DNA of 64,000 nucleotides from Chamaecrista fasciculata (GCA_003254925.1 QANZ01033114.1:25146-89145), one strand, 5' to 3'; positions 1 through 12,455 are shown, numbered from the stretch's first letter. Numbers and translations: made by a program. Notes: generated by a model from the sequence alone, not told the origin.

Positions 1-3000
1 CGAATTCCTCCTTCTACTTGCCATTTCCATCAAAAGCATACCAAAACTATACACATCAGCCTTATAAGACACTCCTCCAATATTCTTGTAGAATAATTCA
101 GGAGCCATGTACCCTATTGTTCCTCTTGCTGCTGTCAAAGTGACAATACTATCATCAACAGGATACAATCTTGCAAGGCCAAAATCAGAAACTTTAGGGA
201 CGAAATTGTCATCAAGAAGAATATTATGGGGTTTGATATCAAAATGCAATATTTGCATATCACACCCATGATGAAGATAAGCAATCCCTCTAGCCACTCC
301 TAAGGATATCTCAAACACTTTGTCATAGCTTAATGAAACATTATTTCCATGATCTTTTGAGAAAATATACCTATCCAAAGACCCATTTGGCAAGAATTCA
401 TAAACAAGTGCACGCTTTGTTTTTCCTTCTACACAAAAACCCACAAGTCTTACCACATTGAAATGGTGTATCCTCCCAATTGTTGCAACTTCACTTATGA
501 AATCTTGGCCATTATTATGATCATTATTTTTGGATGTATCTAACATTTTGATGGCTACTTCATCTCCACTATTTAGCTTCCCTTTGTACACAGTTCCAAA
601 GCCTCCTTGGCCTAACTTTTTCTTGAAACCTTTGGTCATTGTCTTTAGTTCCTTGTAGGAGTACCTTATGGGAATAAGGTCCTGAAATTTCAAGAAGTCT
701 TCAATATCTTCATAGGCTGATAAGTGTCTTCTTCTACATGTATAGATCAAAAGTGCAGACAAGAATGTAATGCCAAATATAATTCTGGCAGCAATGTATG
801 GCAGAAGAAATCTTCCAGTGACTACTCCAATGGCAATGGCTAGCTTTGTGAGTTGAAAATCATAAGCAGTATAATGATGGTATGTGCTCTCACCTAATAT
901 TTGGCGTAGCCCTGTATTTGGTTTATATAATTAAAAAATGGTCAAAAATTAGGTCAGTGAAGAAGAACATATATATCACTACTTTCACAAGAATGAAAAT
1001 GACCATGAATCCACTATATATTGAAGAGTAAACTAATAATTTGGTCCCCAAAAGATCATTGAGTTGACAAATTGGTTACTGAAAGATCACTGAGTTGACC
1101 ATGAAAAGGACTAATAATATAAGTATATTGTTTTGATCTTTTAAGACTAAATTGTGTATTTCAATCTTTCTAGGATCAGGATGTCAGCTCGGTGGTTTTT
1201 AGGGATCGAATTGTAAGTTTGCTCTAAATTATGTTATCCTTCTCTTTTTTTTTGGCCGAAGTTATGTTATCCTTCTCTTCTCTCATTAAGTTTGTAAGAG
1301 GATTTCTTAGAAATTCATAGAAGCTTGTATACAACTAGTATAATGCCTTGTACTCGTTCACACTAATGATAAGCTGGCATTTTAATTAAATGACTATCTT
1401 TGCACAAGAGTGAGTGAAATTATTTAAGAATTTTATGCAGCATTAAAATAAAATTGGTCATGTTGACAAAATATTTCATTTTAGTCCCAAACTATTGAAT
1501 TTTGTTATATTTCTCATCTCTCATTTCAAGTTCAAAGAACTTGTTAAGAATAACTCATACGTAGCTCTCAATTCGTCCCATTTAAATTTGAAACGAAAGA
1601 GATATGATTAATTTTGTTTGTTTGACCATGAAATGAGTATGATCATATTTAATAGTTTGAGACTAAAATAAAACATTTTGTCAACAATTAGGATCAATTT
1701 AACATTTTGAAATATAAATGAATGAACATTAGGGTGTACATTTAGGATCAAAATTACTCTTTAACAAATACAATATGATGATGATGTAAATATTAAAATA
1801 TTAATTCAGGACCGTACCTTTATAAATGCCATATACATAATCTGCAAGAAAATTTTACAGTAGTCAACACTAATAGGGAAGATTAGCTACGAAAACAAAA
1901 TAAAAGCTGAAAAGAAGCCTAAAAATATAACCAAACAAAAAAAATTAACTAGTGTTTAGAGACAAATACTAGTCTCGTATTAATAAAAAAAGATTGAGTG
2001 TGTACGAGTTATATAAAAGGCAAAATTTATATCAATTTCCATACATCTTTGCTATCAAGTTCTTCAATCACATTTGACACGTGGAAAAAATTTTATATAT
2101 GTCCAATCATGATAGAGAGAGAATATTAAATACCACTTTTTGCATTATCAGTCATTGAAGAGAGATAATATAATCAAGACTTATAATTGGTGAAACTTGA
2201 TAACAAGATATAAGAAACTTGATATAAGTNTACCAAAGTGTCACTTTTGAAAGAACAGGGTACCAAAGTGGAATTGGTCCATAGAACAGGGTACCAAAGT
2301 GGAATTTACCCTTTTTTGGGTACAGAAAAATGATTTTCTTCAAGTTAATTGAATTACTTTCTTTTATAATTTTGATGTTAAAAAGAACAATTATCTCCAA
2401 AAAAAATTACTCAAAGTTCTGGTTTGATCTCTAATATTTATCAAAAGTTTTGTTTTGGTCCATAATATTTTTTCATTCTGTTTTGGTCCTCAATGTTTCT
2501 TAAAAGTTTTATCATTGGTCTCTAACTATTGAATATGGTCATATCTCTCTCATTTCAAACCTGCATGCGATGAAATAAGAGATGCGTGTTAAATTTGATG
2601 AGTTCTTTCTTTGCCCAGTTGAAATCATCGGCAAACGAGATCAAATCAATCATGAAATTAGGCTTGAAAATGAGCCGCTTGTTTCATAAATTTGGTCATA
2701 TCTCTATTGTTTTCAAATTCTAATGCAACAGAACCAAAGCTACAAGTTACTCTTGACGAGTTCGTTCTATGCCTAGTTGGGGCTATTGACAAACGAGGTC
2801 AAATAGTACTTCCGAAAGTGAGTTTGATCAAAACATCAATATCAACTTTCGAAGTATTATTTAACCTAGTTTACTAACAACTCCAACTGGACCGAGAACA
2901 AATTCGGTCAAGAGTAACTTGTAGCTCCAATTTTGCTGCATTCGAATTTGAAACGAGGTAGATATGACCAACTTAATTCATGAAATGAGCGATACACTTT

Positions 3001-4121
3001 TAGACTCAATTTGATCTTGTTTGCTTAAGAACCTAACAGGATAAAAAAAAAAAAAGAACTTATCAAAACTTTTAGCTCTTATTTCATTGCATTCAAAGTT
3101 AAAACGAGAGAGATATGATCATATTTAATAGTTAAGAATCAAAACAAAACTTCTAGAAAATATTAAGGACCAAAACGGAACCAAAAAATATTAATAACCC
3201 AAACAGAATTTAGGGTAAACATTAAGTACCAAAATAGAATTTTGGCCTATTAATACTTTCATGAAATGTCTTACCACAATCAGGCCCGCTAATTCCCATG
3301 GGAGAATAACAGGTAGGCGTGTCACTCATGCATTGCATTTCTTCAACCTCAGGTTCGAAAATGCAAGGATTCCCACTCGGACAAGGATGATCAACGCAAG
3401 CTCGTTTCCACCACGATACTTCGAATCCATACGAAGCCACTCTGTGAATTTCAGCATAAGACACATTTTCATCATCACTCGCAATCAATGAACCCCAATC
3501 GGAGGCAATAATCGCCACGAATTTCAGACGACACTGAGGTTTCAACTTCTCGACCTTCAAATCTCCAACCACAGCATAAATCTGATTGTTCTGAGATTTT
3601 CCTTCGGATTTCCAGTTCACGACGCAGGGAGATGTATCCAGGTACTCTTCATCGTTGTTTTCCCTCACTGAATCGCTGCAATTTAGGTATATAATGTGCT
3701 GGAATGTGTTATCTGATCTTGGGGGACCAAAGGGATAAACGTCGTCTTCGCCGACGACGAAATTGTAGGTGTAGCTGAAATTGGATTCAGATAAGAAATA
3801 GCGAGGGAGTGAGGAGCAATTGGCATCTTCGATGCCTGGATCGACGAGTCGGATTGTGAAGTTGTTGTAGTTGATTCCTAGAACACGATACGTTCCTGAA
3901 AATAGAGAAATCAGAGCGATGTCGTTTTCGCATGAGATCTCGTATTTTCGGTCGCCGCAGTTTGGTGGATCATCTCGGAGTCGGAAGGGATGGGTTATGT
4001 TGGTGATTTTGCCGCACTTGGATGGCACGCAAGCTTTGGCTTTCGCTTGATGGGTCAGAAGGATTTGTAAGGTGAGTAAAACTAAACACAAATCCCTTAA
4101 AACTTTTTTCTCTTTCGCCAT
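1..4121 (-). CDS. Type-1 LRK10-like receptor kinase, pair 1 (3' end outside window)
   Basis: Probable plasma-membrane receptor kinase of the LRK10-like family. Exon 1 is 4121-3275: signal peptide, cysteine-rich GUB_WAK_bind-type region starting at [16 protein letters not shown], and a second cysteine-rich block ending at CYSPMG. It ends in phase 1 before a GTAAGA donor. A 24-nt micro-exon lies at 1841-1818 (DYVYGIYK). The last exon starts at 911 after an ACAG acceptor and stays open to base 1: membrane span, glycine loop [12 protein letters not shown] lysine, HFDIKPHN catalytic loop (223-246), DFG, and APE-region text. The frame is continuous across these exons. The 33-nt micro-exon seen in the pair 3 copy was not found here; it is a multiple of three, so skipping it keeps frame. 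The stop codon lies left of the window. It is a non-RD kinase (F in place of R). It is divergent to the type-2 gene at 5338. Confidence 0.88.
2410..3200. repeat. Dispersed 'GGTCATATCTCT' repeat with internal inverted repeat, in intron of the first receptor kinase
   Basis: Intron 1 of the pair 1 type-1 gene is filled by a repeat whose halves are reverse complements. Text around 2693-2790 (catatctctattgttttcaa ... ttactcttgacgag) pairs with 2895-2975 (ggtcaagagtaact ... gtagatatgacc). Related copies lie at about 1500-1690, 19440-19745 and 39310-39745. No coding potential was recognised. It looks like a small non-coding transposon family, perhaps capable of folding in the pre-mRNA. Confidence 0.6.
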
Positions 4122-5337
4122 TGAATCTAATGTTGTGATGTTATTTTACCACATTCGAATTGATGCTTTTGTTGTTCTGTAAACTCGAATGCTTTATTAA
4201 TGAGAATTGATTATTCAACCCTTGATTAAGATTTTCTGTTGCCAGTCTTCTCCCCAATAAATGAGTTGACATTTCTGTGATAGAAGTATTGATTTAATTG
4301 GATATTGGAACCTAATTTTCAATTCAGTGAGTGTGCACATATGACTTTTCCTAGTCTTATCCTTTTTCCCTAACGTTGACTGTTGAAACCACCTTTGAAA
4401 AAAAATATTGTTTAGACTTGGATGGAATGCCATGGAATGGGATGATTTGAATAGATGTGTTATATTGGAGTTTTAAAGAGGAAATGGAAGGACACCTACT
4501 AATTTTGTTTGGAAGTTGTCATAAAATGAAGGGAATGAAATGGCTCACTAATAATTTTTCCTAATATTAGTATATTACTTTAAGAATATACATACAAGAC
4601 TGAGGGTAAAAGTATAATTTTATTAAAACTAGAAGGATAAAATTCTATTTTAGAATATTTCAGCCGCACCTTTCCATCCTTAACCCACAAAATTGCAGGG
4701 ACAAAATAAAATGGGGGCATTGGATGGCTAACGAGGGCTTTGTAGGCCCTCCTTTGCTATTTCATTCCATCATAATAAAATCTCCCTTATGGAAATTGAT
4801 GAGTCAACCCCTGATAAAAGATTTTCTGTTGCCAGTCTTCTCCCCATAAAAATCTACTTCAAATTTCTGTAATCAAAGTAATTTTTAATTGGGAATTTGG
4901 AACCTAATTTCAAGTTCAGTGGGTCCACATATGACTTTTCCTAGGCTTATCCTTTTTCTACTGCTTACTCCGTTGATTATTAAAATTTAAAACCGCCTTT
5001 GAAAAATACTGTTTAGACTTGGTCCTCCTAATAATTGATGATTGTAAACCATCTATTTCTTTGTTTCAAATCCACACGGCTTCCATTTTCCATTGGGTCA
5101 TGTGGAGCCCCACCACTATGAGCAGAAAAATTGTCAAAATAACAGATTTACTAACAAAGTTTGGTTGAGTGGGAATGAAATCCTGTGTAGTCCATGAAGA
5201 CCTTTCCAACACCCATGTCCCTTCCCTTGCTTTTTTCCTGTATAGGATGACATGCTAGTCATATAGATAGAACTATAGGAATTCAGTTAAAGAGAAGTGA
5301 TTCAACTTTCAAAATAGCTTTCCTTTACTGCTTAACA
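4122..5337. promoter_or_regulatory. Shared divergent spacer of receptor-kinase pair 1, with a duplicated segment
   Basis: This is the whole upstream region for two genes that start at 4121 (minus) and 5338 (plus). About 220 bp at 4205-4425 is repeated directly at 4793-5025; both copies contain ttttctgttgccagtcttct, catatgacttttccta and gtttagacttgg. The stretch between them (about 4421-4790) has mobile-element-like ends (ggatggaatgcc / tttcattccatc). No TATA box was assigned with confidence. The motif tccacacgg at about 5070 also occurs in the pair 2 spacer. Confidence 0.55.
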
Positions 5338-7275
5338 ATGTTTTGCTATCACAGATGTTTGTTCTTGGTGATATTGGTAATAATTTTGTTCCTTATGGAT
5401 GTTGCGAACGCTCAGAATGATTGCAGGAACATATCTTGTGGCTCTGATGTTAATGGAGGATCACTTATTGATATTCGATTTCCCTTCCAACTTGTGGATG
5501 GCAAGACCAGTAATAATCACTGTGGCTATCCTGGCTTTGATGTATCTTGTGCAAACAACAGGACCATGCTTGAGCTTCCTTCAAACTCTGCACTTCCAGG
5601 AGTTTCACTCTCTGTGGGATGGATAGACTATGAATCTCGGCAGTTAAGGGCATCAGACCCTAAAGGTTGTCTTCCCAGACTCTTTCTACGACTCTACAAT
5701 ACATCCATCTACCCTTTCCAATTTGATTCATTAGATCCAAAAACTGTGGAATATTCTGTAATACCATCAAATGTTACATTCTTTGATTGTTCTTCGGTGG
5801 GTTCGAGATACCTCACAAACAAGTACGCATCAATCTCACTTCCACAAGATATGTTTGTGTGTCCCATATATGCTGCTGGATCTGACGAGAGTGTGGTTAA
5901 GTTGAACCTTGTATCCTGCACCAAGATCTTAGAGATGGTTTCACCTGTACCTGCTGATGACCTTCAGACGAACAACTTAAACCTCAGGTGGTTCAAACCA
6001 AAATGTGATGCTCAAAACTTTCACTGCAACCGAAACCCAAGCAAGATCATTAAAATTATTTTACCGACTACAGGTTACACGACTTCACTCTGCTTTTACT
6101 TTTTTTTCTTTCTTTTATTTACTTCATTTTGCTTTTGGAATGTTCAATGTGGTCATGTAACTGCAGGCTCAATTATGCTGTTAGTGCTGATGTTCATTGG
6201 ATTCTTTCGAATATATCGATACTATAGATTGAAAGGAGACGATGAAACAAGACTCGAAAAGTTTCTGGAGGATTACCGGGAACTCAGGCCTACCAGATTC
6301 TCTTATGCTGATCTCAAGAGAATTACAAACAATTTCAAGGATAAATTAGGAGAAGGAGCTCATGGAGCAGTTTTCAGAGGTAAACTATCCTCTGAAATTC
6401 TGGTGGCTGTGAAGGTTCTTAATAGTTCAGAGGGGGATGGGAAAGATTTCATTAATGAAGTGGGGACTATGGGAAAAATTCATCACATCAATGTGGTTCG
6501 CTTGCTAGGATTTTGTGCTGATGGGTTTCATCGTGCTCTTGTCTATGACTTTTTTCCTAATGGTTCGCTACAAAAGTTCTTAACCTCCCCAGACAACAAG
6601 AATAGCTTCCTCGGATGGCCCAAGCTGCAAGAGATAGCTCTTGGCATAGCTAAAGGAATTGAGTATCTTCACCAAGGTTGTGATCATAGAATTCTTCACT
6701 TTGACATTAACCCTCATAATGTGTTATTAGATCACAATTTCACCCCTAAGATCACTGATTTTGGTTTGGCCAAATTGTGTTCCAAAAATCAAAGTACAGT
6801 GTCAATGACTGCAGCTAGAGGGACCTTAGGCTATATTGCACCTGAAGTTTTCTCTAGAAACTTTGGTAATGTGTCATACAAATCAGATATTTATAGTTTT
6901 GGTGTCTTATTGCTTGAAATGGTCGGAGGAAAGAAAAATACAGCCACAACTCAAGAAACTTTTCAAGTTCTATATCCAGTGTGGATCCATAATTTGGTTG
7001 AAGGAAGAGATATAAATATCTATATAGAAGATGAAGAAGACATTAGAATTGCAAAGAAACTTGCATTTGTGGGGCTGTGGTGTATTCAATGGCACCCAAT
7101 GAACCGACCATCTATGAAAGCAGTAGTACAAATGATAGAAGGGGAAGGAGATAAATTGAAGGTACCTCCTACCCCCTTTGACTCAATATCATCTTCTACT
7201 GAAATAGGTGCTAATGCTATTATTCCTACAAGGCATATGATTGTGGAGTTAGAAACAATTCGTGAATCGCGATAA
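5338..7275 (+). CDS. Type-2 LRK10-like receptor kinase, pair 1 (two exons)
   Basis: Exons are 5338-6073 and 6167-7275 (614 aa). The intron 6074-6166 is 93 bp, begins GTTACA, ends CTGCAG, has no stop and is a multiple of three, so unspliced mRNA would encode 645 aa. Residues 1-25 are a signal peptide. Then come a GUB_WAK_bind-type ectodomain (CRNISCG ... FPFQLVDG ... CGYPGF), a C-terminal cysteine block, a short membrane span near 246-262, and the kinase: LGEGAHGAV at 306, VAVK lysine near 328, catalytic loop HFDINPHN at 423-430, DFG, and activation segment to APE. The loop carries Phe for Arg (non-RD) and Asn where the ATP-phosphate-contacting lysine normally sits. All three type-2 copies here share that change. 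The start is the first ATG, followed directly by the hydrophobic leader. It is divergent from the gene at 4121. Confidence 0.9.
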   Translation: MFCYHRCLFLVILVIILFLMDVANAQNDCRNISCGSDVNGGSLIDIRFPFQLVDGKTSNNHCGYPGFDVSCANNRTMLELPSNSALPGVSLSVGWIDYESRQLRASDPKGCLPRLFLRLYNTSIYPFQFDSLDPKTVEYSVIPSNVTFFDCSSVGSRYLTNKYASISLPQDMFVCPIYAAGSDESVVKLNLVSCTKILEMVSPVPADDLQTNNLNLRWFKPKCDAQNFHCNRNPSKIIKIILPTTGYTTSLCFYFFFFLLFTSFCFWNVQCGHVTAGSIMLLVLMFIGFFRIYRYYRLKGDDETRLEKFLEDYRELRPTRFSYADLKRITNNFKDKLGEGAHGAVFRGKLSSEILVAVKVLNSSEGDGKDFINEVGTMGKIHHINVVRLLGFCADGFHRALVYDFFPNGSLQKFLTSPDNKNSFLGWPKLQEIALGIAKGIEYLHQGCDHRILHFDINPHNVLLDHNFTPKITDFGLAKLCSKNQSTVSMTAARGTLGYIAPEVFSRNFGNVSYKSDIYSFGVLLLEMVGGKKNTATTQETFQVLYPVWIHNLVEGRDINIYIEDEEDIRIAKKLAFVGLWCIQWHPMNRPSMKAVVQMIEGEGDKLKVPPTPFDSISSSTEIGANAIIPTRHMIVELETIRESR

Positions 7276-7345
7276 TTTCTAAAATCTTCAATCATACCCA
7301 TGCGTAATTTTTTTTTCTTTTATACTATAAAACCTATAAAACCTA

Positions 7346-7376
7346 GTGGGAGCCTCGTGCACCGGGCCGCCCTTTA
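7346..7376 (+). repeat. 3' tail fragment of an Au-type SINE
   Basis: About 30 bp (gggagcctcgtgcaccgggc and following bases) matches the 3' end of the plant Au SINE consensus as I know it. The tRNA-related head is absent, so it is a truncated remnant in the 3' flank of the receptor kinase ending at 7275. Confidence 0.5.
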
Positions 7377-7628
7377 TACTATGAAATGTTCTTTATGAGT
7401 TTTTAGTATCACATTAAGCTTTATTATTGAAACGAACCTGCAGATGTATATATATGCCAGTTCAATTGTTTTTATTTAATTAGCATAGTGCTTTTTTTGT
7501 ATATTGTACTTAATTTATAAATTGAAATGGTAAGTCAAGTGAAGTATTCAACACTAGTGAAAGGTCAAACTTAATGAGGATGTTAGTCAATGAATCAAAA
7601 TCTTTAAAGCAAATTAGTGATTAAGTCA

Positions 7629-7819
7629 GTCAGTTGATAAGGAATCAATTCATAACCCACGAGATCGTGAGATCGAATCCCGTTGTTGATGTGAGGCCTT
7701 GTTGGTAGGCGATCTATAAATACCTTTGTAAGCGCTCATAGAGCCTGAAGGCATGCACTGGCCTTGGTGAGCCCCGAGGCCCAATTCACCTAAACTTTTC
7801 ATTTACCCAAAAAAAAAAT
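7629..7819 (+). mobile_element. tRNA-derived SINE with target-site duplication
   Basis: A ~190-bp element with RNA polymerase III promoter-like boxes: an A-box-like cagttgataagg near 7631 and a B box gatcgaatcc at 7671-7680. It ends in an A-rich tail near 7808-7818. It is flanked by the 15-bp direct repeat ttagtgattaagtca at 7614-7628 and 7820-7834. It sits in the convergent intergenic region between receptor pairs 1 and 2. Confidence 0.75.
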
Positions 7820-7834
7820 TTAGTGATTAAGTCA

Positions 7835-8595
7835 AGTCAATTATTCAAAGTATTTCAAAGTCAGTAACAGCTGCTTTTAGTGGCATTTTACCTACAATAG
7901 TATGTTGAAACGCAAGTTATTTCATCATGATTGAAGAATAAATTATAGTGTGCGTAATGCGTACGCACCACAGTTCTTTGACAAATCAAATCAAATAATA
8001 AAGGGGTAAAGACAGCAATTCACAAATTAAACTAACGACAGATATACACACTTGTTGAATATAATAATTGTTCCTTTTAACTTCTGAGATTAATTGCAAG
8101 AGTTCTAGTAACAATTAAACCCGTGGCACGTAAGAACCTGTTCATTTACCAACTTTGCTAGGACTACTTTATAACAATTGCTATAAAATACTTGAAAACT
8201 CATATAAATTAGAGATGCTTAACGCAACACTTAACAATGAAAACAAATTATTGAGAAGAGGTTTGGTACACAAATTAAAAAAATAATCTCGAGAGTATGA
8301 GGTCTATAGCATTTGGTACAAGGATTAAAAATAGTGGCGAGAGTTCTAGAAAACAGACTAATCTCATCGTTCTTCAAAAATTAATTAATTATTATAAAAA
8401 ATATCAAAAATTGAACCCAATATAAGAATGCAACATTTTTAGAATATTGTAAAATAATCTCAGCAATATCTGAAGTCAAGTAAACAAGTTTACTAATATA
8501 TATTCCTTGCAAATTATATTATTGGAAATCACATTTCTAATAATACAAAACCATACGTGTATCAAACACTTCTTGAAGGTTTAAGCCTCAAAGTA
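7835..8595. other. AT-rich convergent intergenic DNA
   Basis: No gene, RNA or structured repeat was recognised here. It lies between the SINE and the stop codon of the minus-strand receptor kinase that ends at 8596, and should hold that gene's 3' UTR. Confidence 0.5.
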
Positions 8596-11500
8596 TTATT
8601 CCCTAAAATTGGAAACGCCCTCTAAATTTTCAAGAGAAAGTATGGAGTCAGAAGAAGATACTAATTCACCAGAGTCATATTTGTTATCCCCTGCAATAGT
8701 TTCATCAGGATAAAGAGAAGGCTTTGGAGGCATTTCAAGGCTTTTCACATCATCTTCTTCTAACATCTCTACCACTTTATTCATGGAGGGACGATCAACA
8801 GGCTTCAATTGTATACACCATAATGCTATTATAAACATTTTCTTTGCCAATTCCTTTTCCTCCATTGTCAAATCTTTCAGTTCTATGTCTTTATCTTCAT
8901 TGAATTGATCATAAATCCACATGGGAAAATAAAGCTGACTTGAATGCTCTGCATGTGGATTCAAATTCCTCCTTCTGCTTGCCATTTCCATCAAAAGCAT
9001 ACCAAAACTATAAACATCAGCCTTATAAGACACTCCTCCAATATTCTTGTAGAACAATTCAGGAGCCATGTATCCTATTGTTCCTCTTGCTGCTGTCAAA
9101 GTGACAATACTATCATCCACAGGATACAATCTTGCAAGTCCAAAATCTGAAATCTTAGGGATGAAATTATCATCAAGGAGAATATTATGGGGTTTGATAT
9201 CAAAATGCAGTATTTGCATATCACACCCATGATGAAGATAAGCAATCCCTCTAGCCACTCCCAATGCTATCTCATACACTTTCTCATAACTTAGAGGAAC
9301 ATTTCCATCTTTAGAAAAAATGTACTTATCCAAAGACCCATTAGGCATGAATTCATAAACAAGAGCACGCTTTGTTCTTTCTACACAAAACCCAACAAGT
9401 CTTACCACATTGAAATGGTGTATCCTCCCAATGGTTGCAACTTCACTGATGAAATCTTGGCCATTAGATTTGGATGTACCCAACATTTTGATAGCAACAT
9501 GAAGCCCACTAGTTAGCTTCCCTTTGTATACAGAGCCAAAACCTCCTTCACCTAACTTGTTCTTAAAGCCTTTGGTCATTGCCTTTAGCTCCTTGTAAAA
9601 GTACCTTATAGGAATAAGGTTATAAAGGTAGCAAAAAATTCTCAATATCTTGGTAAATAGATAAGTGTCTTCTTCGGCATGTATAAATCATCAACACCAA
9701 CAAGAATGTAATGCCAAATAGAAATCTAGCTGCAATATAAGGCAAAAAATATCTTCCAGTTGCTACTCCTAAGTCTATTGCGAACCATGTTAGACTAAAA
9801 TCATAGTCTGTATAGTGTTGATATGTGCCCTGCCCTCTTATTTGGCGTAGTCCTGCATATTTATATTTGCAAAATGGTAAGAAAAAATATGACAAAATGG
9901 ACAATGTAGTTTAGAAATACTAAATAGACTATAATCATTTTGTATGATGTTTTTTTTTTCTAATCAAATTTTTACAGATACACTCAAGGGAACTCAACTT
10001 ACTTTTTGTATGCAAAATAAATCTGGGTAAAACTTCACTTTTATCAGTATTATGATATACTTTTCCTTTGCTAATGAACTGTTTAAAACTTAAAGTATGG
10101 AGTAAGGACCACCCTCTAATCTTGTTTTTTGAATACTAAAGTGATATTTCATGCATGTCTCTTATTTTTGCTTTTAGTGACCACAAAACAATTTCAATTG
10201 GGAGCTAGGCTCCATAAAAAAGAAATTGATAATAAGAGGAAAATTATCAATTTGTGTCACTTCAAAAACATAAGTTATGTTTTCTTGAAACTTCAAGCAA
10301 TAAACAAATTTAGTGACAGTTTAAGACTGTGTTTTAGGCTTTTAGCATTTACAACGGTTTGAAACCACCATAATTTACTACACATTAATTGCCCCAGTCT
10401 CTCTCTAATATTTTATACTATAAAGTTCAGGAAATTGAGATCTTTGTAAAGGGTAGAGTAAGGAAAACAAATTGGTAGTATCCAATTAAACCTTTTAAGA
10501 ATAAATGTATAGTATTAGTTCAGGACCTTACCTTTATAAATACTATATAGATAATCTGCATATGCAAAGAAGAAAGAAGTTTAGTGAAGTCAACAATATG
10601 GAGAGGTATAAAAATATAATGACAAGTGACAACTAAAAAGAACAAGAAATTGCTAGCCAAGTTGTACAAAGACTAAATAACAACTTACTAATTTAAGTAA
10701 GGGTGTGTTTGGGTTAGAAGTATGTAATGAAATGATGATTTTATGTAATGAAATGGTAATAAGAAAATTATGTAATGAAAATGTAATGAAAATGGTGTTT
10801 GGATTAGTTTGAGATGTAATGAAAAATTAGGATGTGAAATTATGAAAAAGGGTAAGTAATGATTGGGGTTGTTTGAAATAATTATATGGGTTTTTTTAAA
10901 TTGTATTGGGGTAGAATTGATAATTGATAATGGAATGAGATAGAAATAAAAAAAAAAATGATATTTTGACTTTTTGGTTGTGGTGGTTATGAAATGAAAT
11001 GATAATGAAATTATCTTGGAATTTGTGCTAAAGGTGAATATTTGTAATGAAGGTTGGAGATGCATTATGTAATGAAATGAAATGACCAAAATGTAAATAA
11101 CATAGAAATTTTAAAAACCTTCTATTTGGTCCACGATTTTATATCGATCCAACGAATTAGTCCTTACGAAGGGAAATATATGTCTCGACCCATAAAAAAA
11201 GCGTATTCATCAATAATTTGGTCTCTCTTTCAATTTCAATGGCCAAAAAATAAATTTAGGGACCAAAATAGAATAATCTTTAAAAATTTATGGACCAAAT
11301 AATTTATCTTTAACAAACAACAAATTATTATGCAGAATTTGATAAATAATTTCAACAGTGTACGGTACATAAAAAAAAAGGATAATTATTTGAAAAAAAA
11401 TATTTGAAAGATTACTGTTTTTTAATTTTTATACTACAAAAAATATTACTCATATATATANTATGAGATCAATTCTACACATTAATCCAAAGATGAGACT

Positions 11501-12455
11501 TTTTTTTTTTGGCCAGATCAAAGATGAGACTTAAAGTGTAACAAAAGAAAATTATAGAACCGAATTAAGACTTGAGCAAGAATTGGGGACCAATATTGCA
11601 CTTTGGCCCAAAAAAAACTCATTTATATAAAAACTTACTACATATGCTGTCAATTTTTCCCATGGGAGTAACACACTGAGGCTGAGGCAAACCACAAGCG
11701 AGGCTTTGTGCGTGAAGATCGAAAAAGCATTCATAGCCTTCTGGACATGGATGATCTTCACAAGCTCGATTCCACCACGAAATCTCAAATCCATCCGAAA
11801 GAACTCTGTGAATTTCACCGTATGAGATTCCACGACGCAGCAAGGAATTCCACGACGACGACGTCACCGTTGCCACCAATTTCACATGACACTCAGGCTT
11901 CAATTTCTTCGCCGGTAAGTCTCCGATCATAGCATACATATGATTTTTTCCGATTTCGGAATTCCGATTCACGACGCACGGAGACGTATCCACGTAATCC
12001 GCGTCGTCTTTCACTGGATTGCTGCAATTTAAATATACAATGTGTTTGAATGTGGTTTCTGATGTTGCTGAATCTGACAGTGTCGCACTAAACCTATCTC
12101 CAATAAAATTGTTGCTGAAATTCGATCGGAACAAGAAATAGCGAGGCAGGGAGGAGCAATTAGTGGCGTGAATTCCAGGATCGACGAGTCGGATCGTGAA
12201 ATTGTTGTAGTTGATTCGCAGTACGCGGTATTTTCCGAAAAACAGATGAAGCAGAGCGACGTCGTTTTCGCATGATAACTCGTATTCTCCTTTGCCGCAG
12301 TTTTGTGGATCTTGTAGTAGTCGGAATGGATAGCTTATGTTTGTGATTTCGCCGCATCGAGATGGCGCGCAAGCTTTGGCTATGGCTTCCACGTGATGTG
12401 GTAGAAGGATATGCATAGTAAGCAACACTGAACACCACAGACTTAAGGCTTTCAT
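8596..12455 (-). pseudogene. Type-1 LRK10-like receptor kinase, pair 2, frameshifted between membrane span and kinase
   Basis: Exons by comparison with the intact pair 3 copy: 12455-11639 (signal peptide and cysteine-rich ectodomain, phase-1 end before GTAAGT), micro-exon 10555-10532 (DYLYSIYK), and final exon 9852-8596. The final exon opens in frame through the membrane span and the juxtamembrane text [12 protein letters not shown], then meets TAA. The kinase (IPIRY ... [30 protein letters not shown]) continues in another frame. Alignment to the intact copy shows one extra base within about 9619-9637. The exon lengths sum to 2098, one more than a multiple of three, which agrees. Product if translated: secreted ectodomain plus membrane anchor without kinase. 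A sequencing or assembly error is the alternative. Everything else in the kinase is intact, so the break may be recent. Confidence 0.82.
10690..11090. repeat. MITE-like repeat rich in GTAATGAAAT, inside intron of the pair 2 type-1 gene
   Basis: Starts near gggtgtgtttgg, a common terminus of plant hAT-type MITEs, and contains many copies of the short motif gtaatgaaa. It lies in the first intron of the frameshifted receptor gene. No 33-nt micro-exon was found in this intron. The terminal inverted repeats were not mapped base by base. Confidence 0.45.

Noticed and set aside
5338-7275. Reading the pair 1 type-2 receptor as a single 645-codon exon
   Set aside because: The paralogs at 12844 and 29073 have an intron at the homologous place and this copy keeps GT and AG ends, so a 93-bp intron is preferred; retention is kept as a finding.
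10688-11089. 133-codon minus-strand frame
   Set aside because: Made by the GTAATGAAAT-rich MITE-like repeat in an intron; composition is Phe/His/Ile/Ser repeats.
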